Shown here one piece after another: positions 22,023-34,580 of a stretch of DNA of 64,000 bases. The notes beneath the pieces were generated by a model that saw nothing but the letters and a program-made list of their open reading frames with translations, did not search any database and was not told where the DNA came from. The DNA comes from Costus lasius (Eukaryota > Streptophyta > Magnoliopsida > Zingiberales > Costaceae): NCBI GenBank assembly GCA_027563935.2, contig CM050451.1, forward strand, positions 97,987,565 to 98,051,564, read 5' to 3'. How positions within the stretch are numbered: position 1 is the stretch's first letter; each line of letters begins with the position of its first letter. The translations under genes and the position numbers were made by a program.

Positions 22023-23946
22023 AAAACTTATTGTGCTTGCAAGTGCACGGATACTCGAAGTAATATTTAAGATATCGAACCACAGAGACCTCGTTTATCA
22101 AGTACCGAATAATCAATTTTTTACTAGCTAGGCAGTCGGAAATATGACAGCAAATTATCGAAAGCTACACGAAAATATCAGAGAGAGAAACTGGGACTAG
22201 AGTTTCATCTACCTTAATTTCAATGACTAGATATGAAATACATGTTCGTCAGTCTAATTTTATTATGATAAAGATATAATTTACTTCATAAAGAAAGCAT
22301 CTCACTATCGTGCAGATAATTTACAAAGAACTAATCCTCACTCTCATGCAGGATTTATTCAATGTTAAATATAAGTAAATCATTGACAAAGAACTCAAGG
22401 ATCACTTTCGTGCATCCGAATTCTATGTCAATTATCTCAAGTGAAAACTACATACTTTCATACTATAGTTTTCACAGGTTCTGTTTAAGGTTCTCGAACA
22501 ATCAAATACTTAGTTTCTTACAGTATTATCATGTTTATTTTAGTAACTCAATCCTTAATCAGATTATCAACATGGCAATAAACTTCTAAAACCTAGAAAT
22601 AAGAACGAACCTAATTTCTTACGATTAGTTCCTAAATCATGATTCTAGAGTTCCAAGTTCTCGCAAGTCACCTTTCAGTTCATATCGCAAAAACTCTAAA
22701 ACATGAAGACAAAATGAATCTATGGAGAATTAAAGACAACAATCAAGTAAGCAGAATTATCATATTAAAATTGTACTGACGAAATAAAAGTCATCTAATC
22801 ATAATAAATTAAAGGGAATTACTCCCCCATGTCCTAAAAGATGTCTAAGCTAGTATGGTAGAAGAATTACAATAATCTATAGTATCAAAGGATTAGAAAT
22901 CGAAGAAAAAGGAGAAGAGCAAATAACAACATGACTGTAATGAAAATTACAGCCATAATTTACACTATAAACAGTGCTGGTGATGATTCTTCTGTTGATT
23001 TCTCCTCCGATCGATCTCCTTTCGCTCTGAAACTTCTAGGGTATGTTCTCCTCCTCCATGCGAAACTTCCCTTCAAGTATCACAGATGGAGATGCATTGC
23101 GGCGGCGAAAACTAGGGCGACGGCAAGAATCGCGATTTTTCTCTGAATCGTGGATCAAAATTAGGGCTTTTTGTGTGATAACGCCCTCCTCTGTCTGACG
23201 AGTCTTTCCCTTTTTACGAATCTCAAATTGGTGGCCTGGATCGTCCGAAATCATCCACGTAAGAATAGGGCTTCAAAAATATCCGTGATATTCGGCTGTC
23301 CAGGTTAAGATTACAGCCGTGTTTTTGGTTACGGCAGTGCCGTAATAACTACAGCTGTTCTCGGTATAGAAATCGACCGAAATTACGATACCGTGAAAAC
23401 CATTACGGTAGTGCCGTAATTCCTACAAATCTCTCGGGTGAAATTCCTCTCCAAATTACGGCCCGTAATATTGGTTACAGCACTGCCGTAAAACCTGCCA
23501 AACTTTATGTACAAAAAGAGATCCAAAATACGGCCCGTGAAATCTATTACCGCAGGTCTGTGATTTCTTCAAAAATTTTCTGTACAAAAAGAGACCCAAA
23601 ATACGGCAGTGCTCAGAAATTACGGTAGTACCGTGGTTTGTTCTGTAGGTGCAGTGAAACCACGATACCGTAATTTGGATTACGGCCCTACCGTATTTTG
23701 GTCTGAAGCTCTGATCCTCGTGAAATTTGACATGCAATCTTCTCTTGATGGTGGGAATTCATCTATGAATTTGCTTGAAAACGCCTCAAAATAGTGCATT
23801 TTTACCTGAAAATTATGAAAAACCTGAAAAAGTGTAGATTCTACAATATTTGATAAATAAGGCATAAAAATAAGCAAAAAAGTATGAATATGACACAAAA
23901 AGAGCTATGAAATGGCACAAAATATATTATAAATTTTGGTGTATCA
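22023..23946 (-). mobile_element. 5' LTR of the Athila-like element
   Basis: About 1.9 kb. The U3 end is TGATACACCAAAATTT on the minus strand, at 23946. The U5 end adjoins the primer site, although its exact base is uncertain because the end is not a clear CA. The U3 part at 23329-23700 contains 72-bp units with palindromic cores. A full-length relative is at 57098-59140 and a truncated partner at 5246-5903. Confidence 0.8.
23329..23700. repeat. 72-bp palindrome-bearing units in the Athila-like LTR
   Basis: Cores at 23329-23345 (TTACGGCAGTGCCGTAA), 23403, 23475, 23547, 23620 and about 23680 follow a period of 72-74 bases. Each core is a near-perfect palindrome, and the linkers are CTCTCGGG- or GTACAAAAAGAGA-like. 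The position upstream of the transcribed part of the LTR suggests a regulatory array. That role is inference. Confidence 0.75.
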
Positions 23947-24479
23947 CATACTTATAACATGGTGTCAATATATGAAGTGGAGGTAAAAGCACATAAACAA
24001 GAAAGAGAACATTTTAGTAAGACACCAAAAGGATTAGAAGACAAGGGGCAAACTACTTGTGATGAACTAATCCAAATTAATCTTTGATCAATAGAGGGTG
24101 CTAAGCATACCTATATAAGTACATAACTCTCCGTATAAAAAAGAAACTAACTAAAAACATTCCTCCAGAGTTTAGTGATTGTTTTACTGTGGGGGTTACA
24201 TTTTTAAATGTAATAGACCTTTTTTAAATTCACCTTATATTAATAAAACTTTTTGTTTAATGGGTTATGGCTTCCAATGAGCGCAAGCACTCATTGTTAA
24301 TTACCCCTAAAATCAGAGAACCTTTGGTTAAAAGATCTACATAAATAAATAACATTCCACAAATTGGAGGGCAAAATGATTTATAAATATCATATTAATA
24401 CATGGCTCATGAACAACTTAAAATTTAAAGCAATCTTCATTAGTCAAAGAAAGGCTTATCAGTGGATATCCGATTTTTT
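23947..24479. other. No feature recognised
   Basis: AT-rich flank of the Athila-like element. I see no open frame, terminal repeat or RNA gene. Confidence 0.5.
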
Positions 24480-24965
24480 AAGAACATATGGGTATTTGAA
24501 TACTCGACCTTAATGGCTTATAAGTTTATAAGATTTGGTATGCACTCCGCTTTTATGGCTTGTAAGCATTTGAGCTTGAGATACTCGACCTTGATGGTTT
24601 GTGAGTATTTGGATTTAGAAAGTACTCAGCCTTGACAGCTTGTGAGTATTTGAACTTGAGATACTCGGCTTTAATGCCTTGTGAATAGTTGGATATGGAA
24701 GGTACTCGGCCTTAATGGTTTGTGAGTACTTGAACTTGAGATTGGTTGCTTCGGCCTTGACACTACAAACACGATGTTATCTTGAGGAGCTACAAGCATC
24801 GACATATGCATCCCCAAACAATATTACATCATGGTGTGCCGAGACTTTAGCACTTTTAAGATTGATGAATATCAAGCTTTGAAGGATTATAGATGCTTGG
24901 CGAATACTCGGTCTAGATGTTTGCGAGCGTTAAGCTTGATAAGCATTCCACTTCACTGACTTGTG
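24480..24965. repeat. Minisatellite array B, inverted relative to arrays A, C and D
   Basis: About ten units of 40-45 bases built on TACTCGGCCTTAATGGCTTG followed by TGAGTATTTGAACTTGAGA. Read on the minus strand the unit is CAAATACTCACAAGCC...AAGGCCGAGTATCTCAAGTT. This is the same family as the arrays at 4813, 41990 and 49620. Confidence 0.7.
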
Positions 24966-27900
24966 AACTTTTCAAACATTAGTTTGACTTTGGCTTAGTC
25001 ATTAATCCGTAACGCGAATATAGTTATCAAGATTTGTAACCTATTCTATCCATAACATCAAACAAGAATTGACAAATTGGAATAAGAACCGTTGAATTGA
25101 GGCCTATTTTAATCAGAACCATTTGTTTGAATTCAAAGTTGGGTTCAATTTTGACTCTTGAATTGTGGCAAATTTGGTTATATTATAGGTTCATATTAGG
25201 CTTTAGGTTTGGATCTAAATCTAATTGAATTTAGATTTGTTAAACAGAAGCAGTTGCATTTCTTGCAATTTTCCTTGGCTGCAGTTTCTAAGCTCTTAAT
25301 ACTATGTCAGTCCACTATTTTTTTTGTTGACGACAAGTGGGGAAGACTGCTGAATAATCCAAATTGATGGATTGTATCTCCTTTTGTTTCTTTAATCTTT
25401 CCCCTTTCCTTATGAACCATTAGCTGCTGCCATATCATTGGAATCTTACCTTGAAGTGGATTTCAACGTTGTAAAATTTATCTAATTCTTTTTCTGAATT
25501 GGATTGGTATTATTTTTAGTTCATAATGCCGTGTTAATTTATCTGATTTTTTTTTCGTTTGGCATATTTCCAATTTTATACTATATGATAAAAATTTATG
25601 GTTCAATATATGCATGAACATATAAAGAAATGTTTAGCCTCAACCCAGAAATTACAGTTCATAGCCTATCCATTAATCTAAATATTACCGTAAAATAAGC
25701 ACAAGAAAGGATAAGAATAACATAGGAAGAACAAATTACCACTGAAACAAAAAAAGTTTGTAGAAGCTGACTTCATTAGGAAAGAGAAGTATGTAGATTG
25801 GTTAGTGATGTAACCACAAATGCATAATTATATTAAAGTAATAAAATAGATTTTCGTTCCTATGAATATCTAAAATTAAGCACCAATTAACCTTGATTTT
25901 ATAATCTAGGCGAATCAATTTTAATGATTAAGATGAAAATAGAAAATTAGGGAAACAAATATCAATGCAGTTAAATTTTTGAGAAATAAGGATTCGCCAC
26001 CATGAACTCAAATAATAATCAATTATGGCACTCCCAAATACCAAATAAATTAGTAGGATATGTTAAAGGGATTTTTCTTCCAAATTACAGGTTGTACTCT
26101 CTCTGTAGCCTAACCTATTGTCTCATTACACTAATCCCCAACTCTTGTTGGCCTATTAATGTAATCAAACTCATTAAGTTTTAAGTAAATTGTTGTTCCC
26201 TCAAATAATGGGGGCAGACCTCTCATAGCATGGATGGCGTGGCGCATGGTCTGCGGGGGGTGGGGTGGCCCGAGCGGCAGGATTAGGGTTAGGGTTTTAT
26301 TATTTTAGTTAAGGGTAGAATTATAATTTTCATAGGCAAGGTGGGTTCATGAAAATCCCACAATCCACCCCGACCTGACTTCTATATGTCTGATTTTACT
26401 AAACCCGATCCGACTCTCGGTCAACTTGGATTTTCTCCAATTAAATCGAGGCAGGAAGGTTGGGTCGAGTGGGGGTGGGTTTTTATGTCTTTCCTAATGA
26501 GATATATCATTATAATACTTTTAAATATGAGTAAATGAATGCAATCAAACAAAAATAAAGAAAATAAAAATCAAACAATTCTCTCATAAAAGTTTGTCGT
26601 CAAAACTATTTTCTAGATGCTGCTTGTGATTGTATTCACAGTCGTGATTGTGTTTGCAAGTATAGTTGGTGAAGCCTACTTCTCTCATAAAAGTTTTTCT
26701 ATTTCCCTAGAAATTTGACAAGGATCCCAGCCAAAATCCTCCTCCTTGCCCTTGACCTTCCTCTTGTGGATTTGTGTGCGCTAGAGCCTGTTCCTCTAGG
26801 TTCCAAGTATCATCGCTCGCCTATGTTTGCTTAGTCGCTGAACACACTTCTCAGCATTAATTTGGAGCAAGGAGGTAGTGGAACAGTGTCAAAATTATTT
26901 GCTATGTCGCCATCTGGATGCTCTCCCTTTGCCCTAAGGTTTAGGCTTCTTCAAATAGGCTAGTAGGGGTCTGGATTTGAAGAGAAAAAGTCACTAGTTC
27001 ATCCACAAAACTCGGGCTCGATCTACATAATCATGGTTATGGTTGTGATCATGACCTATTGATTGCTTCTTCTGCACTGATGTTAGAATCATGGCCCACG
27101 ATTGTGACCACTACCTAGACCATGATTCTCAAGAAATCTCCAAGTCACATGAAAATTATTGCATAGCATCATTTTTCTAAAAAAAAGTGTTATTGCAATT
27201 TGAAAATATTTAGGTTCTATCGGTGCCCTTGAATCACAGCCCTTGATTGGATCCATGAGCCAAATTTTTGTTTAACTTAGGGCTTCAAATTTGTGAGTCC
27301 CTTTTGTCACAAAGAATATTGTTGTGGCTAAATATATTCAAAATTGCTAATTTTTATGGTATCTTTCTTAAAAATTCACAAAAATAGAGTAACAATAATT
27401 TTATGCTATAGATAGTAAAGTAGGGCAAAATTTTATGCCAAGAGAGGAAAATATGACACATTAATATTAATATTAAATACACATGAAAAATACTATAAAA
27501 AATTATGTTATCAGATAGTAAATATTGTTCCAGTAAATAAGAAAAATGGCAAACAAATTTATGTTGATTTTAGAGACTTAAATAATGAATGTGTCCTAAT
27601 GATGATTTTCTACTCTAATAAGCAACTCAATATTAAAATTCAATGTATTCCCATTCATGAATTTGTCATCCAATTATAATCAAATTAAAATGACATCAAA
27701 AAACAAAAACACACATCATTCCATATACCTGTTAGGATATTTTATTATACTATCATGTCATTTAGATTAAAGAACGCAAGCACAATATATTAAAGAGCAA
27801 TGAACTCGCATTCCCAAGTACAATCTTAAAATGAACCTCTTAAATGTGCATTTCGAATTTCATGTGAAAAATTTCTAAGATTCATTAATATAAAGAAGAA

Positions 27901-28345
27901 TCAAGATAGACAATTTGAAAATAAAATCAATTATTTAATATGGCACCACTAAAAATCTCATATAGCTCAAATTATTTAAAGGGCATTTAGCTTTTCTCAA
28001 CCGGTTTATTTCTAACATATTTAGACGAATTCATAGCATCTTGAAATTAACAAAGAAAAGTGCTCAATGAATGGGAGACTTAAATTGGGCAATAGCAAGG
28101 TGCAAGGACGACGACCTTGACTCCAAACAGATTGAAGGAATCATATGACTGTAATCAAATGGAAGGATCTTTTAACAAACACAAAGAAAAAAAAATGAGG
28201 AAAAGAAAAGAGGGACTACGGATCTAAGGGAATCTGTTATCGTATCTAGACAATTAAAGGAGGAACTATAATGAACAGTGGAAGTTTATGTTCCAAAAAA
28301 AAAAAAACAAAAAATACCCTTCAACATTTGAGTGAGATACACAAC
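24966..28345. other. AT-rich unassigned sequence
   Basis: About 3.4 kb without a convincing gene. The 60-codon frame at 26002 has no motif. A GC-rich patch at 26190-26470 (GGGTGGGT/GACCCGA-type text) resembles the subterminal part of hAT elements but has no matching ends. The stretch 26590-27300 has repeated CATGA/TCATGG words like those of old LTRs in this window. Confidence 0.4.
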
Positions 28346-28350
28346 CTTGG

Positions 28351-29111
28351 TGTCATGCTCTGGCCTAAGGTTCTCCGGCGGAACTTTATACCGTACTAAA
28401 ATCCTAGATTCCGGCCCCAAAATCACCCCAAATCAAAACCCTAATTCAGACTTTGACTTGGTCAACATGATTTTGACCCGGTCAATGTGATTCCGCCGTG
28501 AACTAATCAATTTTTTTCTTCTGCTGACGTCAGGATCTGGATTACAAATCTCTCGGAGCCGACGACCCCCGTCGCCCGCCCCTCTCCCACTCGGACCTCT
28601 CGCCGGCGGCACACCTGTCGTCGATTACAACCACACAAGAACTCGCTCGTCGACGCCCCTTGGCGCCGGATACCTCACTCCCTGGAGGCATCAGAGCCCC
28701 CGCTCTAGAAAGGCCAACGGCGCCCTCGCCGTCGCCGGTGGTAGCACTCCCCAGCACTCGCATGATCCCGCTCTGCTTCATTCGTTGAACCTTTAAAGGG
28801 AAGAAGACGCCCACGTCTCGTGCCTCACATGGACCACGTTCCACAATGCCACCTGCATCGATCCCGTCTCCCGCGTCGCCCATTGCCGAAATCCTCACAG
28901 GAATCCCAGAGTCGTCCCACCTGGAAGTAGTGCCGCTCCTCGTCCGTGCAAAGCTCGCAGAAGACGATGTCTTTCGACTTTGGGGTTGACCGGAAGGTTG
29001 ACTCCAATTCCGGGTTCGATGGTGTGGGGCTTAGTTTGGATCGCATCGTGGATATGGGCCGCCACCCAATCCAGTTGAATTTGGCCCGGCCTGGAACTCC
29101 AGGGCCTAACA
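28351..29111 (-). mobile_element. 3' LTR of the TRIM-like element, with internal deletion
   Basis: Starts TGTCATG and ends CCTAACA on the plus strand. Homology to the right LTR runs through CTTCTGCTGACGTCAGGATC, then jumps to TTACAAATCTCTCGGAG, skipping the segment at about 29711-30087 of the other copy. Confidence 0.9.
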
Positions 29112-29524
29112 ATTCTCCCCCACCTGATTTGAACATCGCCCTCGATGTTCGATACAGGTTGAACATTGTCTATTCAATGTCCAAATTCTCTACATCCTGT
29201 CTTCAGTCTGATGATGAATGTTACTGAACCACATCGCTTGGAATTGGCACTCAAATGTGCCATAGTGCTATGCCCAACTCAATACGAACAGGGTCATGTC
29301 CATAACGTATCTCCCCAAATGCTCTGCTCAATATGCAATCGCTGAGTTTACGTACTAGCACACTGAATCATCATGCTTATTAGCAACCTACATCACCAAA
29401 TTCATCAAGAATAACCCCGGACCTGTGGGTCATGGGCCCACAGTAAACTTGCTTCACCATCCTGGCTGAACTTAACTGAACCTCGCATCCCCATGCTCGT
29501 TCGGAACCTCGCTCTGATACCAGT
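29112..29524 (-). mobile_element. Internal region of the TRIM-like element
   Basis: 413 bases without coding potential. It runs from the primer site (GCTCTGATACCA on the plus strand at 29511-29522) to the polypurine tract (ATTCTCCCCCACC at 29112 on the plus strand). Confidence 0.9.
29511..29522 (-). other. Primer-binding site, tRNA-iMet
   Basis: The minus strand reads TGGTATCAGAGC, two bases inside the right LTR, complementary to initiator methionine tRNA. Confidence 0.9.
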
Positions 29525-30625
29525 TGTCACGTCCCGGCCTAAGGTTCTCCGACGGACCTTTGTACCATGCCAAAACCCTAGATTACGGCCCCAAAATCAC
29601 CCCCAAATCAATACCTTAATTTAAACTTTGACTTGGTCAACATGATTTTGACCCGGTCAATGTGATTCCGCCACGCGCCGATCGATTTCTTTCTTCTGCT
29701 GACGTCAGGATCGCGTCAGTCGCCCAATTCGAAATCTTGTCCCTGCCGAAATTTGAATTTCGCCTGTTGACTCACCCGAAGCATTGACCCACCTCGTTTC
29801 GAACGTTCGACACATTTGAAACTCGTTGCTGTGCCTTGTCGTCGTCTTCCTCATGCGCCTGCGTCCGAACGCCGCCTGCGTTTTCGCCGAACGCATTGCT
29901 CCTCTTCACCGGAGTGAAAAGGCGTGATGGTAGGTTGGAGACCCCTCTTCGCCCTCAGCCTATCGTTGCCGACCTAGCAGCCGCCTACTGTCGCCGGAAA
30001 CCTTGCCGGATGGGTGAAAGCCTGGAAACAGAAATCTCACCGAAAGATAGGGAAATAACACTAGCTTTTATTCCTCTCCAAAAATTGGTTACAAATCTCT
30101 CGGAGCTGACGACCCCCGTCGCTCGCCCCTCTCCCACTCAAACCTCTCACCGGCAGCACACCTGCCGTTGGTTACAACCACACAAGAACTCGCTCATCGA
30201 CGCCCCCTAGCGCCGGATACCTCGCCCCCTGGCGACATCAGAGCCCCTACTCTGGAAAAGCCGACGGCGCCCTCGCCATCACCGGTGGTAGCACTCGCAC
30301 GATCCCGCTTTGCTCCGTTCACTGATCCTTTAAAGGGAAGGAGACGCTCATGTCTCGTGCCTCGCATGGACCACATTCCACGACACCACCCGCGTCGATC
30401 CTGTCTCCCGCATTGCCCGTTGCCATAATCCTCATTGGAATCCCGTAGTCGTCCCACCTGGAAGTAACGCCACTCCTCGTCCACGCAAAGCTCGCGGAAG
30501 ACGACATCTTCCGACTTTGGGGTTGACCGAAAGGTTGACTCCAATTTCGACTTCGATAGTGTGGGCTTAGTTTGGATCGCATTGTGGATTGGGCTGCCGC
30601 CCAATCCTAACTCCAGGGCCTAACA
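29525..30625 (-). mobile_element. 5' LTR of the TRIM-like element
   Basis: 1101 bases, TGTCACGTCCCGG to GGCCTAACA on the plus strand. GC-rich for this window. Several open frames (up to 136 codons) follow from the composition and are disrupted in the other LTR. Confidence 0.9.
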
Positions 30626-30920
30626 CTTGGTATGCAAAACATTCTAACACCCAAACAAAAACATTCTTTTAACATGAATATGACTATAAAAGCTACGGCA
30701 GATAAAATTACACCAATACAAAAAGGTGTATTTGCAAAATTAAAAAATTCACAATTACACCTATTCAAATTTAGAAACCAGCATAGATGGGAAAAAAATA
30801 AGTCATGTCAAAAGTTTATCAAAAGAAAGCAACAATAAGAAATGCAAGTTTCAACATGATAAAAGGTACATGACACAGTACGACCTACTAAAAATCCTTG
30901 AACGACTTTCGCACAAGCTT

Positions 30921-31857
30921 TCATTCCTCGGTTTCAAGAACAGTCTTAAGACATTTGATTTGCACATTCTCTTGCAATTCCTTCGAAGCTATTTTAATCC
31001 GGGACTTCTGAATCAGTTCAAAATTCCGTATGTATTGTCTCCATGTTTGCCAGGTTGTCTTTCTTCTTTTCCAAGTTGGTTTGAATTTCTTCTTTTGCAA
31101 CTCTAAACTTAAAAGATGCTTTTCCTCTAACAGCTTTGTCTCTTTCTCCGAGAGCTTTGCTATTTTCTCATCTAGTTGCTTTATTCTATCTACTAGGAGT
31201 TGAAAAGATGTTGACCATGTGCGCTTCTCCCTATCTATTGCATCCTTCAAAGAATTTATTAGCATCATCTTCTCATTGTTTATCTGAGAATCATAGTTAT
31301 GTAGATGTTGTAAAGATTCAATTTGCTTTAGAATGGTCAAAATCTTTTGGCTTAACTCTTTCCAGGCATCTGTTGGAACTCCAAGCCTAACTAGGACGTG
31401 CAAGATATCCTCTGAAGAGATCGAGAATTCGTTCACTGTGGGAAACATGTCCTCTGTTTGAAATTTCTTCAAACAATCGGTCATCAAGCACCTGGCTGTG
31501 TATTCCACTGCCTTACGAATTCCCTCTGGAATTTGGGGAGCAATGACAACATGGGTCTGCTTTAGAGATGATGGCTCAGGTGAACCTAATTCAAATTAAT
31601 GCAATAATGAGAAATGTTGAATCAATTGTAGGAAGAAAGATAAGAGGAAGAGAATATATATACCAATGTTCGCTGTTACTTACCAACTTGTTGGCCTTGC
31701 TCTTTACCCGCATAAAAGGTTGCATGTAAGGATGGTTTTTCCATGGTTCTGTAAAAACATGAATAATTAATGCTCCAAGAAGACCTAGCAGATCAACAAT
31801 ATTTGAGGGGTCATCTATATCAAAAATATCATTAGGCACACTTACAGTTGCATCTTG
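30921..31857 (-). pseudogene. Unrecognised coiled-coil gene fragment, at least two exons
   Basis: Two open blocks on the minus strand look like consecutive exons. The upstream block (31684 to about 31857) reads ...VPNDIFDIDDPSNIVDLLG...VKSKANKL and ends at a strong donor GTAAGT (31678-31683). The downstream block (30921-31556) begins after a CTCTAAAGCAG acceptor with THVVIAPQIPEGIRKAVEYT. It continues into a long charged helix rich in K, E, L and Q (DEKIAKLSEKETKLLEEK) typical of coiled coils. The two exons join in phase 0. Near QKKKFKPTWKRRK the frame looks shifted, since an alternative frame continues the coiled-coil composition. No start codon or promoter is clear. I do not recognise the family. 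It may be a host gene fragment or cargo of an unseen transposon. Confidence 0.5.
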
Positions 31858-33980
31858 AACTCGTGAAAGAAAGGTGCATTAAAAAAAATTAATACAAAAA
31901 AGACGACGACAATTGCAAATGAATAAAAAAGTAATACACAAAAAAAATTGAGTCAATAGGATCAAAGCACTATATATAACTTTTTTAATCCAAACATCGG
32001 CACCCTGTCCAATCCAGCATCCATACGTTTCTCATATGAATTCCCATGGTTTAGGAATTTTAATAGATAATATGGATGCGCTAATTGCATTAATGTGTGA
32101 TTTTTTTTGTTTTAAGAAGCATGGAAGTGTTAACTGCATACGAGAAAAAAAAAATTCTTTATGGAAAAAATAGCGAGAGCAAGCGGTAAAGCCCATCCTA
32201 ATCTTATAAATAGAATCAAAGAACATCGAAATTCCTAGGTTATTAGGAAGGGAGAAACGTTGGAAATTTATAGCTCTATCGCAATTGCCCAAAAAGCTGC
32301 AAAAAATGGAGATTCCCCATATTATTGCAGTAGTCTATTCACACAAGGAATTCGTACCCCTTATGAATCAAAACCAAAAATAAAAAAAAAGATTAAAATA
32401 GAAAGCAGGAGAACTTGTATAGAAAGGGGATAGTTTATCACCTAATTGAGAGTCAGAAATTCGCAACTGTTAAAGTCCAAGTCTTGATCCTCAGCACTCG
32501 CAGGTAGTCTCTTGCCGTGTCGCTGTAGAGAGGGAATTCGCATGCAAGTAGAGGAAACCTAGCTTCGCTTGCTGGGATTAGTGTTAAAAGAGCCAAACCC
32601 GGAGTCTATATCAAACTCAAATAACACCCAATCCAACTCTACGCTAAACTCCAGTTTTGGGCGTGGTAAATAATAACCCGGATTTGAACAAAAGACAGAT
32701 GCACACCCGGTCCTGCTCATTACGGCAGCCCTACTCGCTAGGGCAGGTCCAATGCTGACAAACTGATTAGGTCCTAACCCGAACCCTATTACAGCTTGTT
32801 TTTCCCTTTGTGCTGCATGAACTGAGCAGTGAAGTCTTGCCGCAAGTTGAGTAGCAGCACCCCGCCGCACCCACTGTTGACAATTCTTGCCTCGACACCC
32901 TTTCTAATACCATCTCGCTCGATCCTCTTCTGCCATCTCTCAAGAGGAGGGTTTTCGATCGAAGCATGGTGCAACAGCTGGAAGTCTTGAATGCTCTAGA
33001 CGCAGTGGTAGCACTTTATGGCGACAGGCATGGCCTTCTTCACTGATGCATCTCTTGTGCATATCCCTCTTTGCAAAGCTCCACAGCCGGAGATGAGAGC
33101 CTATTGGCACCTTATCCCTTCTCCCTGTCACCAGCAACCTACTATAACCACTCTGCCTCATCGCTAAACTCAGACTTTGACGGTGTCCAGATCGGATCAA
33201 ACCTAGGGTTAAAAACCCTGCCCGACTCAGCTAGGATTCTGTTCTGCTCCGCCTCGTTGCCCGACCTAGATACAGAGAATCTGATTTAATCAAACCCAAT
33301 CTGATATATTACCCAATACCATCTGATGTTACAATGAAAACGTGCAGTGGGCAACCACATCCAATACAGTCTTAGTTCAGTTTGATTTGAACCAAATCAG
33401 TTTGACATGAACTAATCCAAATTGATGTGATCTGATCTATGTCAACTCAATCCATCCTTTATAGTGAAAGGATCAACCTAACTCAATCAGATTAGATCCA
33501 ATTTAGGTACAAATCAGATTTAAATCCAATTCTGCTTCGACGATGTGCAACTGCAATCTCTGCTTCAAACCTAAACCCCATAGTGGGTTGCTATAGTGAC
33601 ACCCAATTTCTAATGGCTTGGTCAGGCATTGCAGTCTAGTTCAATCTCAGCAGACCCAAATGTTACTTACCAGGTTTAGTCCAAGTTTTGTTGGATCAAA
33701 GATATTTCTGACAGCAATCAGTTTGGTCCAACCCATATCCAAGTCTAATAACCTACCCATCTGCCTAAATGCCAATCCATAGCAAGCAACGGTAAAATGA
33801 AGAAATAGAGAAATATAAAAATAGAGAGAAAATGAGAGAATATATGAAAACGAGAGAAATAATAATAATAAAAATAAAAAAAATAACAATCATATAATAA
33901 GTTTTTTGACCTTCCTTAGTGGGATATTTATCCCACTTTATCATTATTTGTTATAGTATGAGCAAGTGTTCTTAGTTATT
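31858..33980. other. Unassigned sequence, possibly upstream part of the 31-kb gene
   Basis: No motif-bearing frame. The part 32440-33290 is less AT-rich and might hold untranslated exons or the promoter of the minus-strand gene fragment. From 33300 the sequence is AT-rich with repeated AATCTGAT/AATCAGTTTGA words. Confidence 0.35.
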
Positions 33981-33984
33981 TGTT

Positions 33985-34007
33985 ATATATAAAAATATTT
34001 ATATATA

Positions 34008-34051
<44 letters not shown>

Positions 34052-34070
34052 CACATATATATGCTTATAT
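33985..34070. repeat. AT-rich microsatellite
   Basis: Runs of (TA)n with interspersed CACACA and GTATATA steps. Confidence 0.9.
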
Positions 34071-34277
34071 AGTCGGTACTGACCATAGATTGATAGACTG
34101 ATATGTATCGCCCGTATCGCCTAGTAGAGAATGATACTTAAAACCTTGCTTATGTCATACCATAGTCATGCCCCATACCATCCATAATCTATTGTGTCCC
34201 ATCCCAAGCCATCTCATTCAATCACTATCACATCCTATACCATGCCTCATGAAATCCCATCTCATCCCATACATTCG

Positions 34278-34278
<1 letters not shown>

Positions 34279-34321
<43 letters not shown>
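34279..34321. repeat. (TA)n microsatellite
   Basis: About 21 uninterrupted TA steps. An apparent frame at 34168-34656 reads through it as an isoleucine-tyrosine string and is an artefact. Confidence 0.95.
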
Positions 34322-34354
34322 TAGAAGCTATTGGACCAAGCCGCAGCATGGGTC

Positions 34355-34580
34355 AATATAGTGGGGCAAGTATTTTGAGAGCACCAATTGAATATTCAAG
34401 GCATGGCCAAAGTTTTAATACCATTTCGTGCATGTGTACCTATTCATTAGTGAATTTGACATGTACTAATTATACCAATGAGTATATATATAATGGGACA
34501 AGTACTCTGAGAGCACCAATTGAAAATTCTAAGCATCACCCAGGTTTTAAATACCATTTCGTATATGTGTACAAAACTAT
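34355..34580. repeat. Diverged tandem duplication, period about 135 bp
   Basis: GGGGCAAGTATTTTGAGAGC at 34362 recurs as GGGACAAGTACTCTGAGAGC near 34496, followed in both copies by ACCAATTGAA and later ATACCATTTCGT. The function is unknown. Confidence 0.7.

Larger units (their letters stand above)
5246..23946 (-). mobile_element. Athila-like Ty3/gypsy retrotransposon, degenerate, host of a nested copia element
   Basis: Minus-strand element in the order 5' LTR (22023-23946), tRNA-Asp-type primer site (22005-22022), gag, protease, RT, RNase H and integrase (16960-21869). A long 3' untranslated region (5904-7755) and a truncated 3' LTR (5246-5903) follow. A 9171-bp copia element interrupts it at 7756-16926. 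Removing the insert and one target duplication leaves about 9.5 kb of gypsy sequence. The gag and pol motifs and the tRNA-Asp priming site place it in the Athila/Tat branch. No chromodomain or env-like frame is seen. The reading frame is broken many times, and the two LTRs differ at roughly 7-8% of positions where compared by eye, so the element is old. The left boundary is a truncation, so no target duplication can be checked. Confidence 0.85.
28351..30625 (-). mobile_element. TRIM-like non-coding LTR retroelement (2275 bp)
   Basis: Two direct repeats, 28351-29111 (761 bp) and 29525-30625 (1101 bp), flank 413 bases of non-coding sequence. On the minus strand each LTR starts TGTTAGGCCCTGGA or TGTTAGGCCCTGGAG and ends in TGACA. 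A tRNA-iMet primer site adjoins the right LTR and a polypurine tract (GGTGGGGGAGAAT) adjoins the left LTR. The target duplication CTTGG is perfect (28346-28350 and 30626-30630). The element encodes nothing and must have been mobilised by another copia element. The left LTR lacks about 340-370 bases present at 29711-30087 in the right one. Confidence 0.92.

Noticed and set aside
26190..26470. Possible fourth hAT element (GGGTGGG/GACCCGA text)
   Set aside because: No matching inverted ends and no 8-bp duplication found.
28542..30604. Several 80-136 codon frames in the 28-30 kb region
   Set aside because: They lie in the LTRs of a non-coding retroelement and are not preserved between its two LTRs.
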